NCBI GenBank assembly: GCA_018056405.1 | Contig: JAGPFT010000008.1 | Coordinates: 1 to 18,301, forward strand | Reading direction: 5' to 3' | DNA length: 18,301 nt | From: Anaerolineae bacterium | Lineage (GTDB): Bacteria; Chloroflexota; Anaerolineae; Aggregatilineales; Aggregatilineaceae | Shown here: piece after piece, positions 7,846 through 15,927 of the stretch | How the letters are laid out: each line of letters opens with the position of its first letter | Position numbering within the stretch: position 1 is the stretch's first letter | Made by a program: the position numbers and the translations under genes | The notes under the pieces: model-generated | Told to the model about the DNA's origin: nothing | Database searches by the model: none | What the model saw: the letters and a program-made list of their open reading frames with translations, nothing else

Positions 7846-9375
7846 TCACTCCAGATGCCGTACCATGTCGTGCATCACGTGCTTGAGTTGGCGGTATGTC
7901 TCCCGATAGTTCTCGACATAGAACTGGTAGGCTTCGTGCCGGCGCTGGTCTGGTTGGTAAGCGCCACTGACCGTGACCATGGCCTCGGTGGCCTGGCGCA
8001 GCGAAGGGTAAAGCCCCGCGCCCACTGCCGCTGCCACCGCCGATCCCAACAGGGACGCTTCGGCGACGCGGGTGGTGGCGATGGGGTAGCCGGTCACGTC
8101 GGAATAGATCTGCATGAACAGCTCGCTGCGCGTCGCGCCGCCACAGGCGATGATCCGCGAGATCGTGACCTCATGGCGGCGGAATGTGTCGAGAATGTCT
8201 TTCATGCCATAGGCGATGCCTTCCATGATTGCGCGGAAGACGTGCGCCCGGCTGCTTTGCAGCGACAGTCCGACCATCACGCCACGCGCCAGGGAGTCGG
8301 TGTGCGGCGTGCGGTTGCCCTGAAAGTAATCGAGCACGATCAGCCCGTCCGAGCCAGGACTGATCAGGCTGGCTTCGGCGTCGAGCAGTTGGTAGGCAGA
8401 AACCCCGCGTTTCTGGGCTTCGGCCAGTGCGTCACCGGCGAAGTTGCGCTTGAACCAGCTCAGGATCGAGCCGGTGGAGACCTGCCCGCCTTCGATCAGA
8501 TTCAGCCCAGGGACAATCGCTTCTGGGAAACTGCCGAAGATGCCTGGGAAGTGCACTTCCTCGCTGGTGAAGCCGCAGAGGACATTGGAGGACCCCATCA
8601 CCACGCCCAGGTCGCCGGGCCGAACGACGCCCAGACCCAACATGCCCACAAAGGCATCGCCGCCGCTGGTGGCGACCGGGATACCAGGGCGCAAGCCAAG
8701 CGCCTCGGCAGCCGACGCTGAAAGCGCGCCGACGATCTCGCCGACGCGCAGCACGTCCTGGGGGAACTTGCGCTCGATGCCGCCCAGGCCGAGGGCCTCA
8801 TAGAAGTCCGACGGCCAGCCCCCGCTTGGCCGATGGTAGTACCAACGCTGGGTGATCGTGTCGAGGTTGAGCGCCAGGCGGCCCGTCAGCCGGTAGGCGA
8901 GCCAGTCGGTGTACTCGATGAAGTAGTCGGTCTGCGCGAACAGGTCAGGCTCGTTTTCCTTGAGCCAGAGCGCCTTCGCTGGCATCCACTCGGCGCTGAC
9001 GCCGGCCAGGCTGTAGCGCAGGGCTTCGTGTCCGGTCTCGAAGATGCGCTGGGCCTGTTTGTTCGCCCGCACGTCCATCCACAACAGGGCGCGCCGCAGG
9101 ACTTCGCCGCTGGCCCGTAGCGGCACCAGGGTGCAGGTCGTTGCGTCGGCGCTGATCCCCTGGATCTCTTCCGGCCTCACCTCTGACGCCGTGAGACAGT
9201 CGCCCATAGCCCCGACGAGCGCCTCCCACCAGTCAGCGGGGTCTTGCTCGGCCCAGCCGGGTTTGGGAAAGTGCGTCGCGTAGCTGCGCGTCCCAATGGC
9301 GACCAGATTCCCCTCAATGTCGAAGATGGCGACTTTGACGGCCTCTGTTCCGCCGTCCACGCCCAGCACATACAT
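7846..9375 (-). CDS. FGGY-family carbohydrate kinase, ribulokinase/pentulokinase-like (kinase 2)
   Basis: A 509-residue two-domain sugar kinase. The phosphate loop is GVDGGTEAVKVAIFD (5-19), with DGGT rather than the more common DxGTT. LLWMDVRAN (98-106) is the substrate loop and SGGDAFVGM (237-245) carries the catalytic base D240. VVMGSSNVL (258-266), the block GNRTPHTDSLARGVMVGLSL (353-372) and ACGGATRSELF complete the fold. The GNRTP...ARG block is typical of ribulokinase/D-ribulose kinase relatives and differs from kinase 1, so the two kinases are not a recent duplication. The ATG at 9375 lies 18 bases after the stop of the ATPase 1 gene, so it is in the same transcript as the transporter. 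It probably phosphorylates the imported polyol or its keto form. Substrate not determinable here. Confidence 0.87.
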   Translation of the reverse strand: MYVLGVDGGTEAVKVAIFDIEGNLVAIGTRSYATHFPKPGWAEQDPADWWEALVGAMGDCLTASEVRPEEIQGISADATTCTLVPLRASGEVLRRALLWMDVRANKQAQRIFETGHEALRYSLAGVSAEWMPAKALWLKENEPDLFAQTDYFIEYTDWLAYRLTGRLALNLDTITQRWYYHRPSGGWPSDFYEALGLGGIERKFPQDVLRVGEIVGALSASAAEALGLRPGIPVATSGGDAFVGMLGLGVVRPGDLGVVMGSSNVLCGFTSEEVHFPGIFGSFPEAIVPGLNLIEGGQVSTGSILSWFKRNFAGDALAEAQKRGVSAYQLLDAEASLISPGSDGLIVLDYFQGNRTPHTDSLARGVMVGLSLQSSRAHVFRAIMEGIAYGMKDILDTFRRHEVTISRIIACGGATRSELFMQIYSDVTGYPIATTRVAEASLLGSAVAAAVGAGLYPSLRQATEAMVTVSGAYQPDQRRHEAYQFYVENYRETYRQLKHVMHDMVRHLE

Positions 9376-9393
9376 TGCGATGCCCGCCAGTCG

Positions 9394-10497
9394 CTACAGG
9401 GCCAGACCAGTCTCGGCGTCAAACAGGTGGAGCCGTTTGGTCTGCATTTCCAGCCACACCTTGTCGTCCCGCTCGAAGTGCTCGGTCGCTGGCGTCACGA
9501 CAAGCACCTGCTGCTCGCCCACCGTGGCGGCCAATTGGCCTTCTTCGCCGAGCGCCTCGAAGGTGAAGACGCTGGCTTCGACTTCCACAGCCCCGTTGCC
9601 GTTCGGGTGATGAGCGGCCATGATATTGATGGGACGGATGCCGATCTCGATCTGGTCGCTGTTATGGCTCTTCACCTTGTGAGCCAGCTCTGGCGGCAGT
9701 TTGACGCTGAAACTGCCATCGGTTGCGCGCAGCACGACATCTCCCCCCTGGCTCGTCACCGTGCATGGCAGGAAGTTCATCGGCGGCTCGCCGATGAAGC
9801 CCGCCACGAACTTGTTGACCGGGTTGTTGAAGATGTCGCTGAACGCGCCCACTTGCTGCAGCACGCCCAAGTCCATCACGGCGATCCGCTCGGCCATGGC
9901 CACGGCTTCCAACTGGTCGTGAGTGACCAGAACCGTCGTGCGCCCCGTTCTGGCATGAAGGCGCTTCAACTCGGAGCGCATGTGCGCGCGCTGGGCAGCG
10001 TCCAGGTGCGAGAGCGGCTCGTCCATGAGGAAGACATCCGGCTCGCGCACCAACGCGCGGGCCAGCGAGACGCGCTGCTTCTGCCCGCCGCCTAGCTCGG
10101 CAGGCTTGCGGTCGAGGATGTCGGTGATGTCCAGCATAGTGGCGACTTCGCGCACCCGCCGGTCAACGTCACCGTGAGGCGTTCCTCGCGCCCGCAGGCA
10201 GAAAGCGATGTTGTCGTAGACGCGCAGGGGGGGGTAGAGCGCGTAGGTCTCGAAGGCGAGCGCCACGTTACGCTCATTCGGCCCCAGCTTGTTGACCACG
10301 CGATTGCCGATGACGATCTGCCCTTTGGTGATCTCTTCCAGCCCGACAATCATGCGCAAGGTCGAGGTCTTGCCGCACCCCGACGGGCCGAGCAGCGTCA
10401 GAAACTCACCATCGTTGATGGTCAGATTCAGGTCAATGACGGCCTCAACGCCACCCCGATAGGTCTTATAGACGTGTTCCAAGCGGACTTCGGCCAT
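9394..10497 (-). CDS. Sugar/polyol ABC importer ATPase, MalK/UgpC family (ATPase 1)
   Basis: A 367-residue nucleotide-binding subunit on the cytoplasmic side of a carbohydrate ABC importer. Walker A is GPSGCGKT (37-44), the signature is LGGGQ (135-139), Walker B is VFLMDE (155-160) with catalytic E160, the D-loop is SHLD and the switch His is H193 (VTHDQLEA). A C-terminal OB/TOBE regulatory domain follows (about 235-367, with IEIGIRPINI). Two departures from MalK are visible. The Q-loop reads ALAFETYALYP, with Glu (E83) where Gln coordinates Mg2+, and the signature Ser of LSGGQ is Gly. The ATG at 10497 has a GGGAA upstream and lies 9 bases after the stop of the ATPase 2 gene. Having two non-identical ATPases suggests a heterodimer, as proposed for the rhizobial GlpS/GlpT glycerol importer. 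Confidence 0.92.
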   Translation of the reverse strand: MAEVRLEHVYKTYRGGVEAVIDLNLTINDGEFLTLLGPSGCGKTSTLRMIVGLEEITKGQIVIGNRVVNKLGPNERNVALAFETYALYPPLRVYDNIAFCLRARGTPHGDVDRRVREVATMLDITDILDRKPAELGGGQKQRVSLARALVREPDVFLMDEPLSHLDAAQRAHMRSELKRLHARTGRTTVLVTHDQLEAVAMAERIAVMDLGVLQQVGAFSDIFNNPVNKFVAGFIGEPPMNFLPCTVTSQGGDVVLRATDGSFSVKLPPELAHKVKSHNSDQIEIGIRPINIMAAHHPNGNGAVEVEASVFTFEALGEEGQLAATVGEQQVLVVTPATEHFERDDKVWLEMQTKRLHLFDAETGLAL

Positions 10498-10506
10498 GAT
10501 TTTTCC

Positions 10507-11619
10507 CTAGTTGAACAGGAGGTTCTTGTGCGTTTGGGCGTCGAACAGCGAGAGCTGTGTATGGTCAATCGTCAGGCTCACCGGCTCGTCAATCACGAAG
10601 CTCTCCTCAATCGAGGTGAGCACGTCCAGACGGTGCGTGCCTATCGTGGCGGTCAGCGAGCCTTTCGTCCCCAGCCGTTCGTAGACATAGACTGTGCCCG
10701 AACAGACGTTGCGGGCCAGTTGGTGGCCGTTCGCCACGCCAAGATGCTGCGGGCGGATGCCCGCCAGCACCCGATCGACCTGGCGGCCTGCCAGCGCCTC
10801 GCGCAGTCGTTGGGGCACCTCCAGCTTGATCGCGCCGTCGGTGCTGACCAGCTCCAACACGCCGTTTGTCTGTTGCAGCGTGCATTCCACCAGGTTGATC
10901 TGGGGATGGCCAAGCAGTTGCGCCACGAACACATTGACCGGGTTCACGAAAAGCTCGTGCGCCCCACCAATCTGCTGGATCGAGCCTTCCTTGAGCACCA
11001 CCAGCCGGTCGGCCAGCGACATGGCTTCGAGGTAGTCATGCGTCACATAGATGGTCGTCGCGCGAATGGCCGCTTCCAGCGCCTTGAACTCCGTGCGCAT
11101 GCGGTGGCGCAGCTTGGCGTCCAGATGCGAGATGGGTTCGTCCAGCAGCAGGACGTCTGGCTCACGGACCATGGCCCGACCGAGCGCCACGCGCTGCTTC
11201 TGACCGTTGGAGAGCATACGCGGCAGCCGGTCGAGCAGCATGTGGATGTTGAGCAGCTCAGCGACCTCTTCCACGCGCCGGTCGATCTCTTGCTGGGAGA
11301 ACTTGCGCCCAGGGGCCTTGAGCGGGAAGCTCAGGTTTTCGCGCACGCTGTAATGGGGGTACAGGGCGTAACTCTCGAAGGCCATGGCGACGTTGCGATG
11401 ATGCGGCTCGACTGCGTTCATGGGCTTGCCACCGATGTAGATCAGGCCGCTGGTCGGCCTTTCTACGCCAGCAATCAGTTTCAGGGTGGTTGTCTTGCCG
11501 GCACCGGAAGGCCCCAACACCACGAGGAACTCGCCATCTTCGACTTCGAGCGAGACGTCATTCACCGCCCGCACGTTGCCGAAATCCTTCGTGAGATGTT
11601 CCAGAACGAGTTTGGCCAT
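10507..11619 (-). CDS. Sugar/polyol ABC importer ATPase, MalK/UgpC family (ATPase 2)
   Basis: A 370-residue ATPase paralogous to its downstream neighbour but clearly different from it. Walker A is GPSGAGKT (36-43), the signature is LSNGQ (136-140; the first Gly of LSGGQ is Asn), Walker B is VLLLDE (156-161, catalytic E161), the D-loop is SHLD and the switch His is H194 (VTHDYLEA). The Q-loop again has Glu instead of Gln (MAFESYALYPHY, E82). A C-terminal regulatory OB domain contains LAGIRPQHLGV. The ATG at 11619 has a GGAAGG about 8 bases upstream and lies 13 bases after the permease gene stop. The shared Q-to-E change in two diverged paralogues implies an old, selected trait and not a sequencing error. 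Likely pairs with ATPase 1 under the two permeases. Confidence 0.92.
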   Translation of the reverse strand: MAKLVLEHLTKDFGNVRAVNDVSLEVEDGEFLVVLGPSGAGKTTTLKLIAGVERPTSGLIYIGGKPMNAVEPHHRNVAMAFESYALYPHYSVRENLSFPLKAPGRKFSQQEIDRRVEEVAELLNIHMLLDRLPRMLSNGQKQRVALGRAMVREPDVLLLDEPISHLDAKLRHRMRTEFKALEAAIRATTIYVTHDYLEAMSLADRLVVLKEGSIQQIGGAHELFVNPVNVFVAQLLGHPQINLVECTLQQTNGVLELVSTDGAIKLEVPQRLREALAGRQVDRVLAGIRPQHLGVANGHQLARNVCSGTVYVYERLGTKGSLTATIGTHRLDVLTSIEESFVIDEPVSLTIDHTQLSLFDAQTHKNLLFN

Positions 11620-11632
11620 ATCAGATGCCTTC

Positions 11633-12496
11633 CTACCCTTTCACAGCCCCGAAGCTCAGGCCCCGGATCAAGTAGGGCTGGATGCTGAGGGCGACAATCA
11701 TTTGCGGGAATGAGGCGATCACCGAGGCGGCAGCCATCCGGTTGAAGAACGCCTGCGCGGACGAGACATAGCCCAGCGCCGACACCGTGACGGTCTGAAC
11801 TTGCGAGGCTCCTAAGATCAGCGGGAACATGAAGGTATTCCAGGCGAACACAAACGCCAGCAGAGAAGCCGCCGCCAGGCCGGGCCGCACCAGGGGCAGG
11901 AGGATTCGCCAGAAGATTCGCCACCAGGGATAGCCGTCCACCATAGCCGCCTGTTCGATTTCTGGCGATACATCCTCGAAGTAACTGCGCAGCACCCAGA
12001 TCAACATGGGTAAGGTGATGAGCTGTAACACCCACATGATCCCGTAATACGTGTCGTAGAGACCCAGCCTGCGGTAGATGACTGACAGCGGGATGAGGAC
12101 GACAAGCTCTGGAGCAAAGCGGAACGACAGGAACGTGAAGGCCAGGTTCTCTTTGCCCTTGAAGTTGTAACGGGCCAGCGCATAGGCAGCGGGCACGCCG
12201 ACAAGGAGCGAGACGAGGACCGACCCGCTGCTGATGATAACACTGTTCATGAAGTTCCGCGGGAAATCTTGCTTGGCGACAACACCTGCCGCCGCGCGCG
12301 GATCGCCGAAGAGGATGGCGTGATAGTTCTCCAGCGTGGGCGTGAACGCGAACTGGGTGGTGAACAGCTCGTCCGTGCTCTTCAGCGACATCAACACCAT
12401 CCAGAAAATGGGGAACAGGGCAAACAGGAAGTAGGCGACCATCAGCACGTCGGCGATGATGCGGCCCATCCGCTTGTTGATAACTTGTGTCTTCAT
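11633..12496 (-). CDS. Carbohydrate ABC transporter permease, MalG family
   Basis: A 287-residue inner-membrane permease with about six predicted helices, starting with IIADVLMVAYFLFALFPIFW near residues 13-32. The EAA loop that docks on the ATPase is EIEQAAMVDGYPWWRIFWRI (179-198) followed by LLPLVRPGL, with Gln in the first position of EAA. NYHAILFGDP and NSVIISSGSVLVSLLVGVPA are typical of the MalG/UgpE/SmoG branch. It pairs with the MalF-type subunit encoded just upstream; their genes are 10 bases apart. The ATG at 12496 has an AGGAAG about 7 bases upstream. The gene order (binding protein, MalF, MalG, then two ATPases) gives a complete importer. Substrate is inferred from the rest of the operon to be a polyol or sugar. 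Confidence 0.92.
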   Translation of the reverse strand: MKTQVINKRMGRIIADVLMVAYFLFALFPIFWMVLMSLKSTDELFTTQFAFTPTLENYHAILFGDPRAAAGVVAKQDFPRNFMNSVIISSGSVLVSLLVGVPAAYALARYNFKGKENLAFTFLSFRFAPELVVLIPLSVIYRRLGLYDTYYGIMWVLQLITLPMLIWVLRSYFEDVSPEIEQAAMVDGYPWWRIFWRILLPLVRPGLAAASLLAFVFAWNTFMFPLILGASQVQTVTVSALGYVSSAQAFFNRMAAASVIASFPQMIVALSIQPYLIRGLSFGAVKG

Positions 12497-12506
12497 GGCT
12501 GGCTTC

Positions 12507-13460
12507 CTAGCTTGAATAACCGGCGGCGCGGCGCTGCGCTTTGCCCCAGAACTTCACCAGATGCTGGCTGGTGAAGTAGATGACGAAGAACAGCGTTACC
12601 GCATAGGGCAGACCCTGGGCCAGACGTAAATACTGGATGCTGGTGCGATAGGCCGTCAACTGGTAGGTCATCAGCGTGTTGCCAGGTCCGCCCTCGGTCA
12701 TGGCGAAGATGATGTCGAACTGCTTCAGCGAGTCCATGAAGCGGAAGAGCACGACGATGATGAGGTACGGCGTGAGCATCGGCAGCGTCAGGTTGCGAAA
12801 AGTGAACCACAGCGATGCCCCGTCTACGCGCGCTGCCTCAAATGGCTCGCGCGGGAATGAGCGCAGCCCGGCCAGCAGAATCAGCGCGGCGAATGGCGTG
12901 AACATCCACACATCTACGAGCACAACCGAGAACAAGGCCGTCTCTGGCACCGACGCCCATTGCAGCGATGGTAGCCCGACCGCGTTCAGCATCGGGTTGA
13001 GGATGCCGACGCTGGGCTGCATCATCAGCTTCCAGATCAGGGTGCCAATGACCGGCGCGACCATCATAGGGAAGATCAAGGTCGTTTGCAGAATCTTCGC
13101 CAGCAGAGTATCCCGGTTGAGCAGCATGGCGATGCCCAGCCCCAACAGCAGTTCAACGGTAGTGGCCGACAGCGCATACTTCAGGGTGATGGTCGTGCTA
13201 TTCATGAAGCCTGAGCTGTGGATCATGCGGTCGTAGTTGCGCAGTCCCACAAAGTTATCCAGGCTCCCTGGGCGGTTGAGCGCATAGGCCGTCAGAGAGT
13301 AATAGACTCCCATGCCAAACGGAATGAGGATGCCGACTAGAATGAGCAGCGCCGGCAGCAGGATCAAGTAAGGGCGCGCCCGTACCAGAAACGGCAATTG
13401 TGCACGAGTCTGCTGCAGGTCAAGACTCGAAGCATGCACAGACGCTAGATTTCCTGTCAT
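12507..13460 (-). CDS. Carbohydrate ABC transporter permease, MalF family
   Basis: A 317-residue inner-membrane permease. After a polar N-terminus of about 25 residues come six probable helices, the first being LILLPALLILVGILIPFGMG. The EAA loop is PREPFEAARVDGASLWFTFR (about 203-222), then NLTLPMLTPYL. The segment FAMTEGGPGNTLMTYQLTAY is a standard MalF/UgpA signature. Two adjacent ATG codons (13463 and 13460) compete: with GGAG upstream, 13460 gives the better 6-base spacing and 13463 gives 3. A TTG four codons further up is possible but unlikely. It forms the heterodimeric channel with the MalG-type partner. Confidence 0.9.
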   Translation of the reverse strand: MTGNLASVHASSLDLQQTRAQLPFLVRARPYLILLPALLILVGILIPFGMGVYYSLTAYALNRPGSLDNFVGLRNYDRMIHSSGFMNSTTITLKYALSATTVELLLGLGIAMLLNRDTLLAKILQTTLIFPMMVAPVIGTLIWKLMMQPSVGILNPMLNAVGLPSLQWASVPETALFSVVLVDVWMFTPFAALILLAGLRSFPREPFEAARVDGASLWFTFRNLTLPMLTPYLIIVVLFRFMDSLKQFDIIFAMTEGGPGNTLMTYQLTAYRTSIQYLRLAQGLPYAVTLFFVIYFTSQHLVKFWGKAQRRAAGYSS

Positions 13461-13535
13461 CATAGTCTCCAGCAAAAGTCAACGCGGGGGTGAGCACCAG
13501 TCTGTCTTGAAGGGTTCGCCGTGCGCTGGCCAGAG

Positions 13536-13573
13536 CCAGGAGTGGCCACCCCACCAGAGGCCGCCACTCCTGG
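13536..13573 (-). other. Intercistronic mRNA hairpin after the solute-binding protein gene
   Basis: Perfect 11-base arms CCAGGAGTGGC (13536-13546) and GCCACTCCTGG (13563-13573) enclose a 16-base loop, about 30 bases after the binding-protein stop on the - strand. No U-run follows, so it is unlikely to be a full terminator. Hairpins in this position are known in malE-malF-type operons, where they protect the binding-protein mRNA and make that protein more abundant than the membrane subunits. Confidence 0.7.
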
Positions 13574-13601
13574 GTGACCAGGCTACTGTGCGCTCATGCG
13601 C

Positions 13602-14969
13602 TTACTCAAGGATACCTGCATCCTCAAGCATGTAGGTCAGGTTCTCAACCAGCTCATCCAGCCGCGCCTTGGCATCAGCCCCGGCGTAGATATCTTGTAG
13701 CGCGCCGGCCCACTCCGTCGTCGTCTCGAAGAAGAGCGGCTGCGGCGTGAACTGGATCTTCATGTCGCCAGAGCTGACGGTGTTGAACGTCTCGTAGTAG
13801 TCCGTCTGCTCGGCCATGCGGGCCTGGAAGTCCGGGTTGTCCCAGATGGACTGGCGCACCGGGTCCACGAAGGTGTAGTCCACAGCCGCCGTGGTCAGGA
13901 AGTCCTTGCCGGTCGCCCACTGCAGGAAGTACCAGGCCGCATCCTTGTTCTTGGAGCCAGCGTTCATCGCCAGGGACCAGATCCAGATGTTGGTGCGCAG
14001 GCTGCCGTCAGGCCCCAGCGGACCGGGTGCCCAGGCGATGTTGCCGAGCACACCTTCGGGGGCCGTGCCGGGCTGGTTCTGGAAGTAGCCCAGGATGTCC
14101 GCATCGAACAGCATGGCTGCCTTGCCCGCGCCGAAGTCCGAGCCGCACTGATACCAGGTGTAGGTGGTCCAGGCTTCTGGGCCGGATTCGCGGACCATCT
14201 GGGCCCACTTCTCGGTGACTTCGACCGCGCAATCGCTGTTCATCTGCGGCTTCATTTCCTCATCATAGTCCACGCAGCCGTAGCTGGAGTACATGGTCAT
14301 GAAGCCGGGGTGAATGGTCGCCCAGTTGAGGCTGCCACGCACTGCAATGCCCGCCATGTCAGGATAGGCGTCCTTGAGGGCCTTGGCCGTAGTCACCAGC
14401 TCGTCTAGCGACTTCGGCACACTGAGTCCCTGCTCTTCCAGGAGGTCTTTGCGGTACATCAGCGCGTTGGCTTCAAAGCCCCACGGAATGGCGTACTGCG
14501 ACCCCTGGCCCAGGTTCTCGCGCCCCGGGATCAGGTTCCACATCTCCGAGTTGCGCAGATCGGGCAGGATGTCTTCGAAGTCGTAGTCGGGGTTGGTCTT
14601 GGTGGGATCGTTGATGTACGGCTCCAGCGGCTCCATCCAGCCAGCAGGGGCGTACTGCCAGATCATGTAGGCGCCGGTCATGAACACGTCATAGGTGCTG
14701 GCGTCACCGGCAGACAGGTCAATGGTGACCTTATCGAAGTAGTTCTGCTCCGGGATGACATCGTACTCCGTCTGGATGCCCGTCAGCTCGGTGAACTTGT
14801 CCAGTTCGCCCACCAACGCCTGCTGGTAGGGGTGCTGGTTGAGCAGCAGGCGCAGGGTGGTGCCTTCGTACTTGCGCCAGTCGAACTCGTCCTGCGCGGT
14901 GGTGACAGACATGCCCACAGGAAGGGCCATGACGAGTACGAGAAGAAGCGAGAGAAGTTTGCGGTTCAT
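13602..14969 (-). CDS. Extracellular solute-binding protein, family 1 (polyol/sugar type)
   Basis: A 455-residue secreted binding protein that captures the substrate and delivers it to the permeases. Signal peptide: MNRK, a hydrophobic core (5-20) and a likely cut near VTTA-QDEF (25/26). There is no lipobox Cys, so it is not a lipoprotein. The mature part has the two-lobed SBP_bac_1 layout: TLRLLLNQHPY, YDVFMTGAYMIWQYAPAGWM, YAIPWGFEANALMYRKDLLE, KAAMLFDADILGYFQNQP, and near the end IWIWSLAMNAGSKNKDAAWY and FVDPVRQSIWDNPDF. These resemble the MtlE/SmoE polyol-binding group as I remember it. The ATG at 14969 has GGGAGA about 6 bases upstream, better than the TTG 16 codons further up. A hairpin follows the gene and probably boosts its level over the permeases. 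Confidence 0.9.
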   Translation of the reverse strand: MNRKLLSLLLVLVMALPVGMSVTTAQDEFDWRKYEGTTLRLLLNQHPYQQALVGELDKFTELTGIQTEYDVIPEQNYFDKVTIDLSAGDASTYDVFMTGAYMIWQYAPAGWMEPLEPYINDPTKTNPDYDFEDILPDLRNSEMWNLIPGRENLGQGSQYAIPWGFEANALMYRKDLLEEQGLSVPKSLDELVTTAKALKDAYPDMAGIAVRGSLNWATIHPGFMTMYSSYGCVDYDEEMKPQMNSDCAVEVTEKWAQMVRESGPEAWTTYTWYQCGSDFGAGKAAMLFDADILGYFQNQPGTAPEGVLGNIAWAPGPLGPDGSLRTNIWIWSLAMNAGSKNKDAAWYFLQWATGKDFLTTAAVDYTFVDPVRQSIWDNPDFQARMAEQTDYYETFNTVSSGDMKIQFTPQPLFFETTTEWAGALQDIYAGADAKARLDELVENLTYMLEDAGILE

Positions 14970-15065
14970 AGTTTTCTCCCTTAATGAGGCTGAAATTGAA
15001 ATGAGCGGACGCGACAATTCAGTATCGAAAGATGGTTGCGGTTCACCTCCTTGTTTGGGCCAGCG

Positions 15066-15884
15066 TTAGCCATGCAAGTCCGCGAGTTCCTTGAGGCTTT
15101 CGATGACGAAATCCGGCGGAGAGGTCATCTTTTTGATGTCGTCGCGTTTGGAGACACCGGTCAGGGTCACCGCAGTGAACATGCCTGCTTGTTGCCCCAT
15201 GAAGATGTCCGTCTCCAGCCGGTCACCGACCAGTAACGCACGTTCGGGTGGCACGCCCAGCCGTCGCAGGGCCACTTCCATCATGAGCTTGGACGGCTTG
15301 CCGGCCAGCAGCTCGACCTTGCGGCCCGTCATGTGTTCCAGGGCGGCGATGGTGGCCCCCGCATCAGGAATGGCCCCGCCCGGCATGGGGCAGGTTTTGT
15401 CGGGGTTGGTGGCGAAGAAGCGCGCCCCCCTGACCAGCGCCTGATAGGCCGTGTTCAGCTTGCGGTAGTCCAGCGTGCGGTCGAAGGCGACTACCACAGC
15501 GTCAATGCCGTCTGGCACGATCACTTGTTTGGGGTCTTGCTCGGTATACTCCGGCACAATGTGCAGACCGTGACCGCGTAGCTCGTTCAGCAGGTTGTCT
15601 TCGCCGACCACGTAGAGCCGGAGATCGGGTTCGGTATGGGCCAGGTGGTAGCCCAACACAAAGCCGGACGTGATCACATCTTCGGGGGAGGTGGGGATGC
15701 CCAGCCGGGTGAGTTTGCGAGCGTAGGCGTCGCGCGGTTCGAGGGGTTTGTTGCTGATGAAGAGGGTGCGCTTGCCGTTGCGCCTCAGTTCAGCGATTCC
15801 CTCTACCGCGCCGGGCAGGGCGGCGTCTCCCAGGTAAACCGTCCCATCCAGATCGAAGATAAAAGCCTCTATGGGGCACGACAC
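15066..15884 (-). CDS. HAD-IIA family sugar-phosphate phosphatase (NagD/AraL-like)
   Basis: About 272 residues with the four HAD motifs: FDLDGT (nucleophile D11 and acid/base D13), FISNKP (S43), AGKPSK (K195) and VGDRLETD (D220, D225). A type II (alpha/beta) cap lies between, marked by FFATNPDKTCPMPGGAIPDA, typical of NagD/AraL/p-nitrophenyl-phosphatase proteins. It probably hydrolyses small phosphorylated sugars or polyols and may relieve toxic build-up of phosphorylated intermediates, as proposed for B. subtilis AraL. It is the first gene of the operon. The start chosen is GTG at 15884 with GGGGAG upstream (spacing about 11, a little long); another GTG at 15935 would read out of the neighbouring repeat and is less likely. 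The exact phosphatase substrate is unknown. Confidence 0.87.
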   Translation of the reverse strand: MSCPIEAFIFDLDGTVYLGDAALPGAVEGIAELRRNGKRTLFISNKPLEPRDAYARKLTRLGIPTSPEDVITSGFVLGYHLAHTEPDLRLYVVGEDNLLNELRGHGLHIVPEYTEQDPKQVIVPDGIDAVVVAFDRTLDYRKLNTAYQALVRGARFFATNPDKTCPMPGGAIPDAGATIAALEHMTGRKVELLAGKPSKLMMEVALRRLGVPPERALLVGDRLETDIFMGQQAGMFTAVTLTGVSKRDDIKKMTSPPDFVIESLKELADLHG

Positions 15885-15927
15885 AGCGGAGTTTTCTCCC
15901 CAAGCGCACTTAGAAGCCGTTTGAGAA

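Noticed and set aside
10174..11688. A 504-codon open frame on the + strand across both ATPase genes
   Set aside because: It spans two well-defined ABC ATPase genes in antisense and is rich in His, Gln and Arg without motifs; a shadow frame.
14970..15017. 16-codon N-terminal extension of the binding protein from a TTG
   Set aside because: It would put a polar stretch before a standard signal peptide; the internal ATG has a good ribosome site.
15028..15055. Resemblance of GGTTGCGGTTCACCTCCTT to the 3' end of 16S rRNA
   Set aside because: Only the anti-Shine-Dalgarno part matches well; no other rRNA sequence is next to it. It is the complement of a Shine-Dalgarno sequence.
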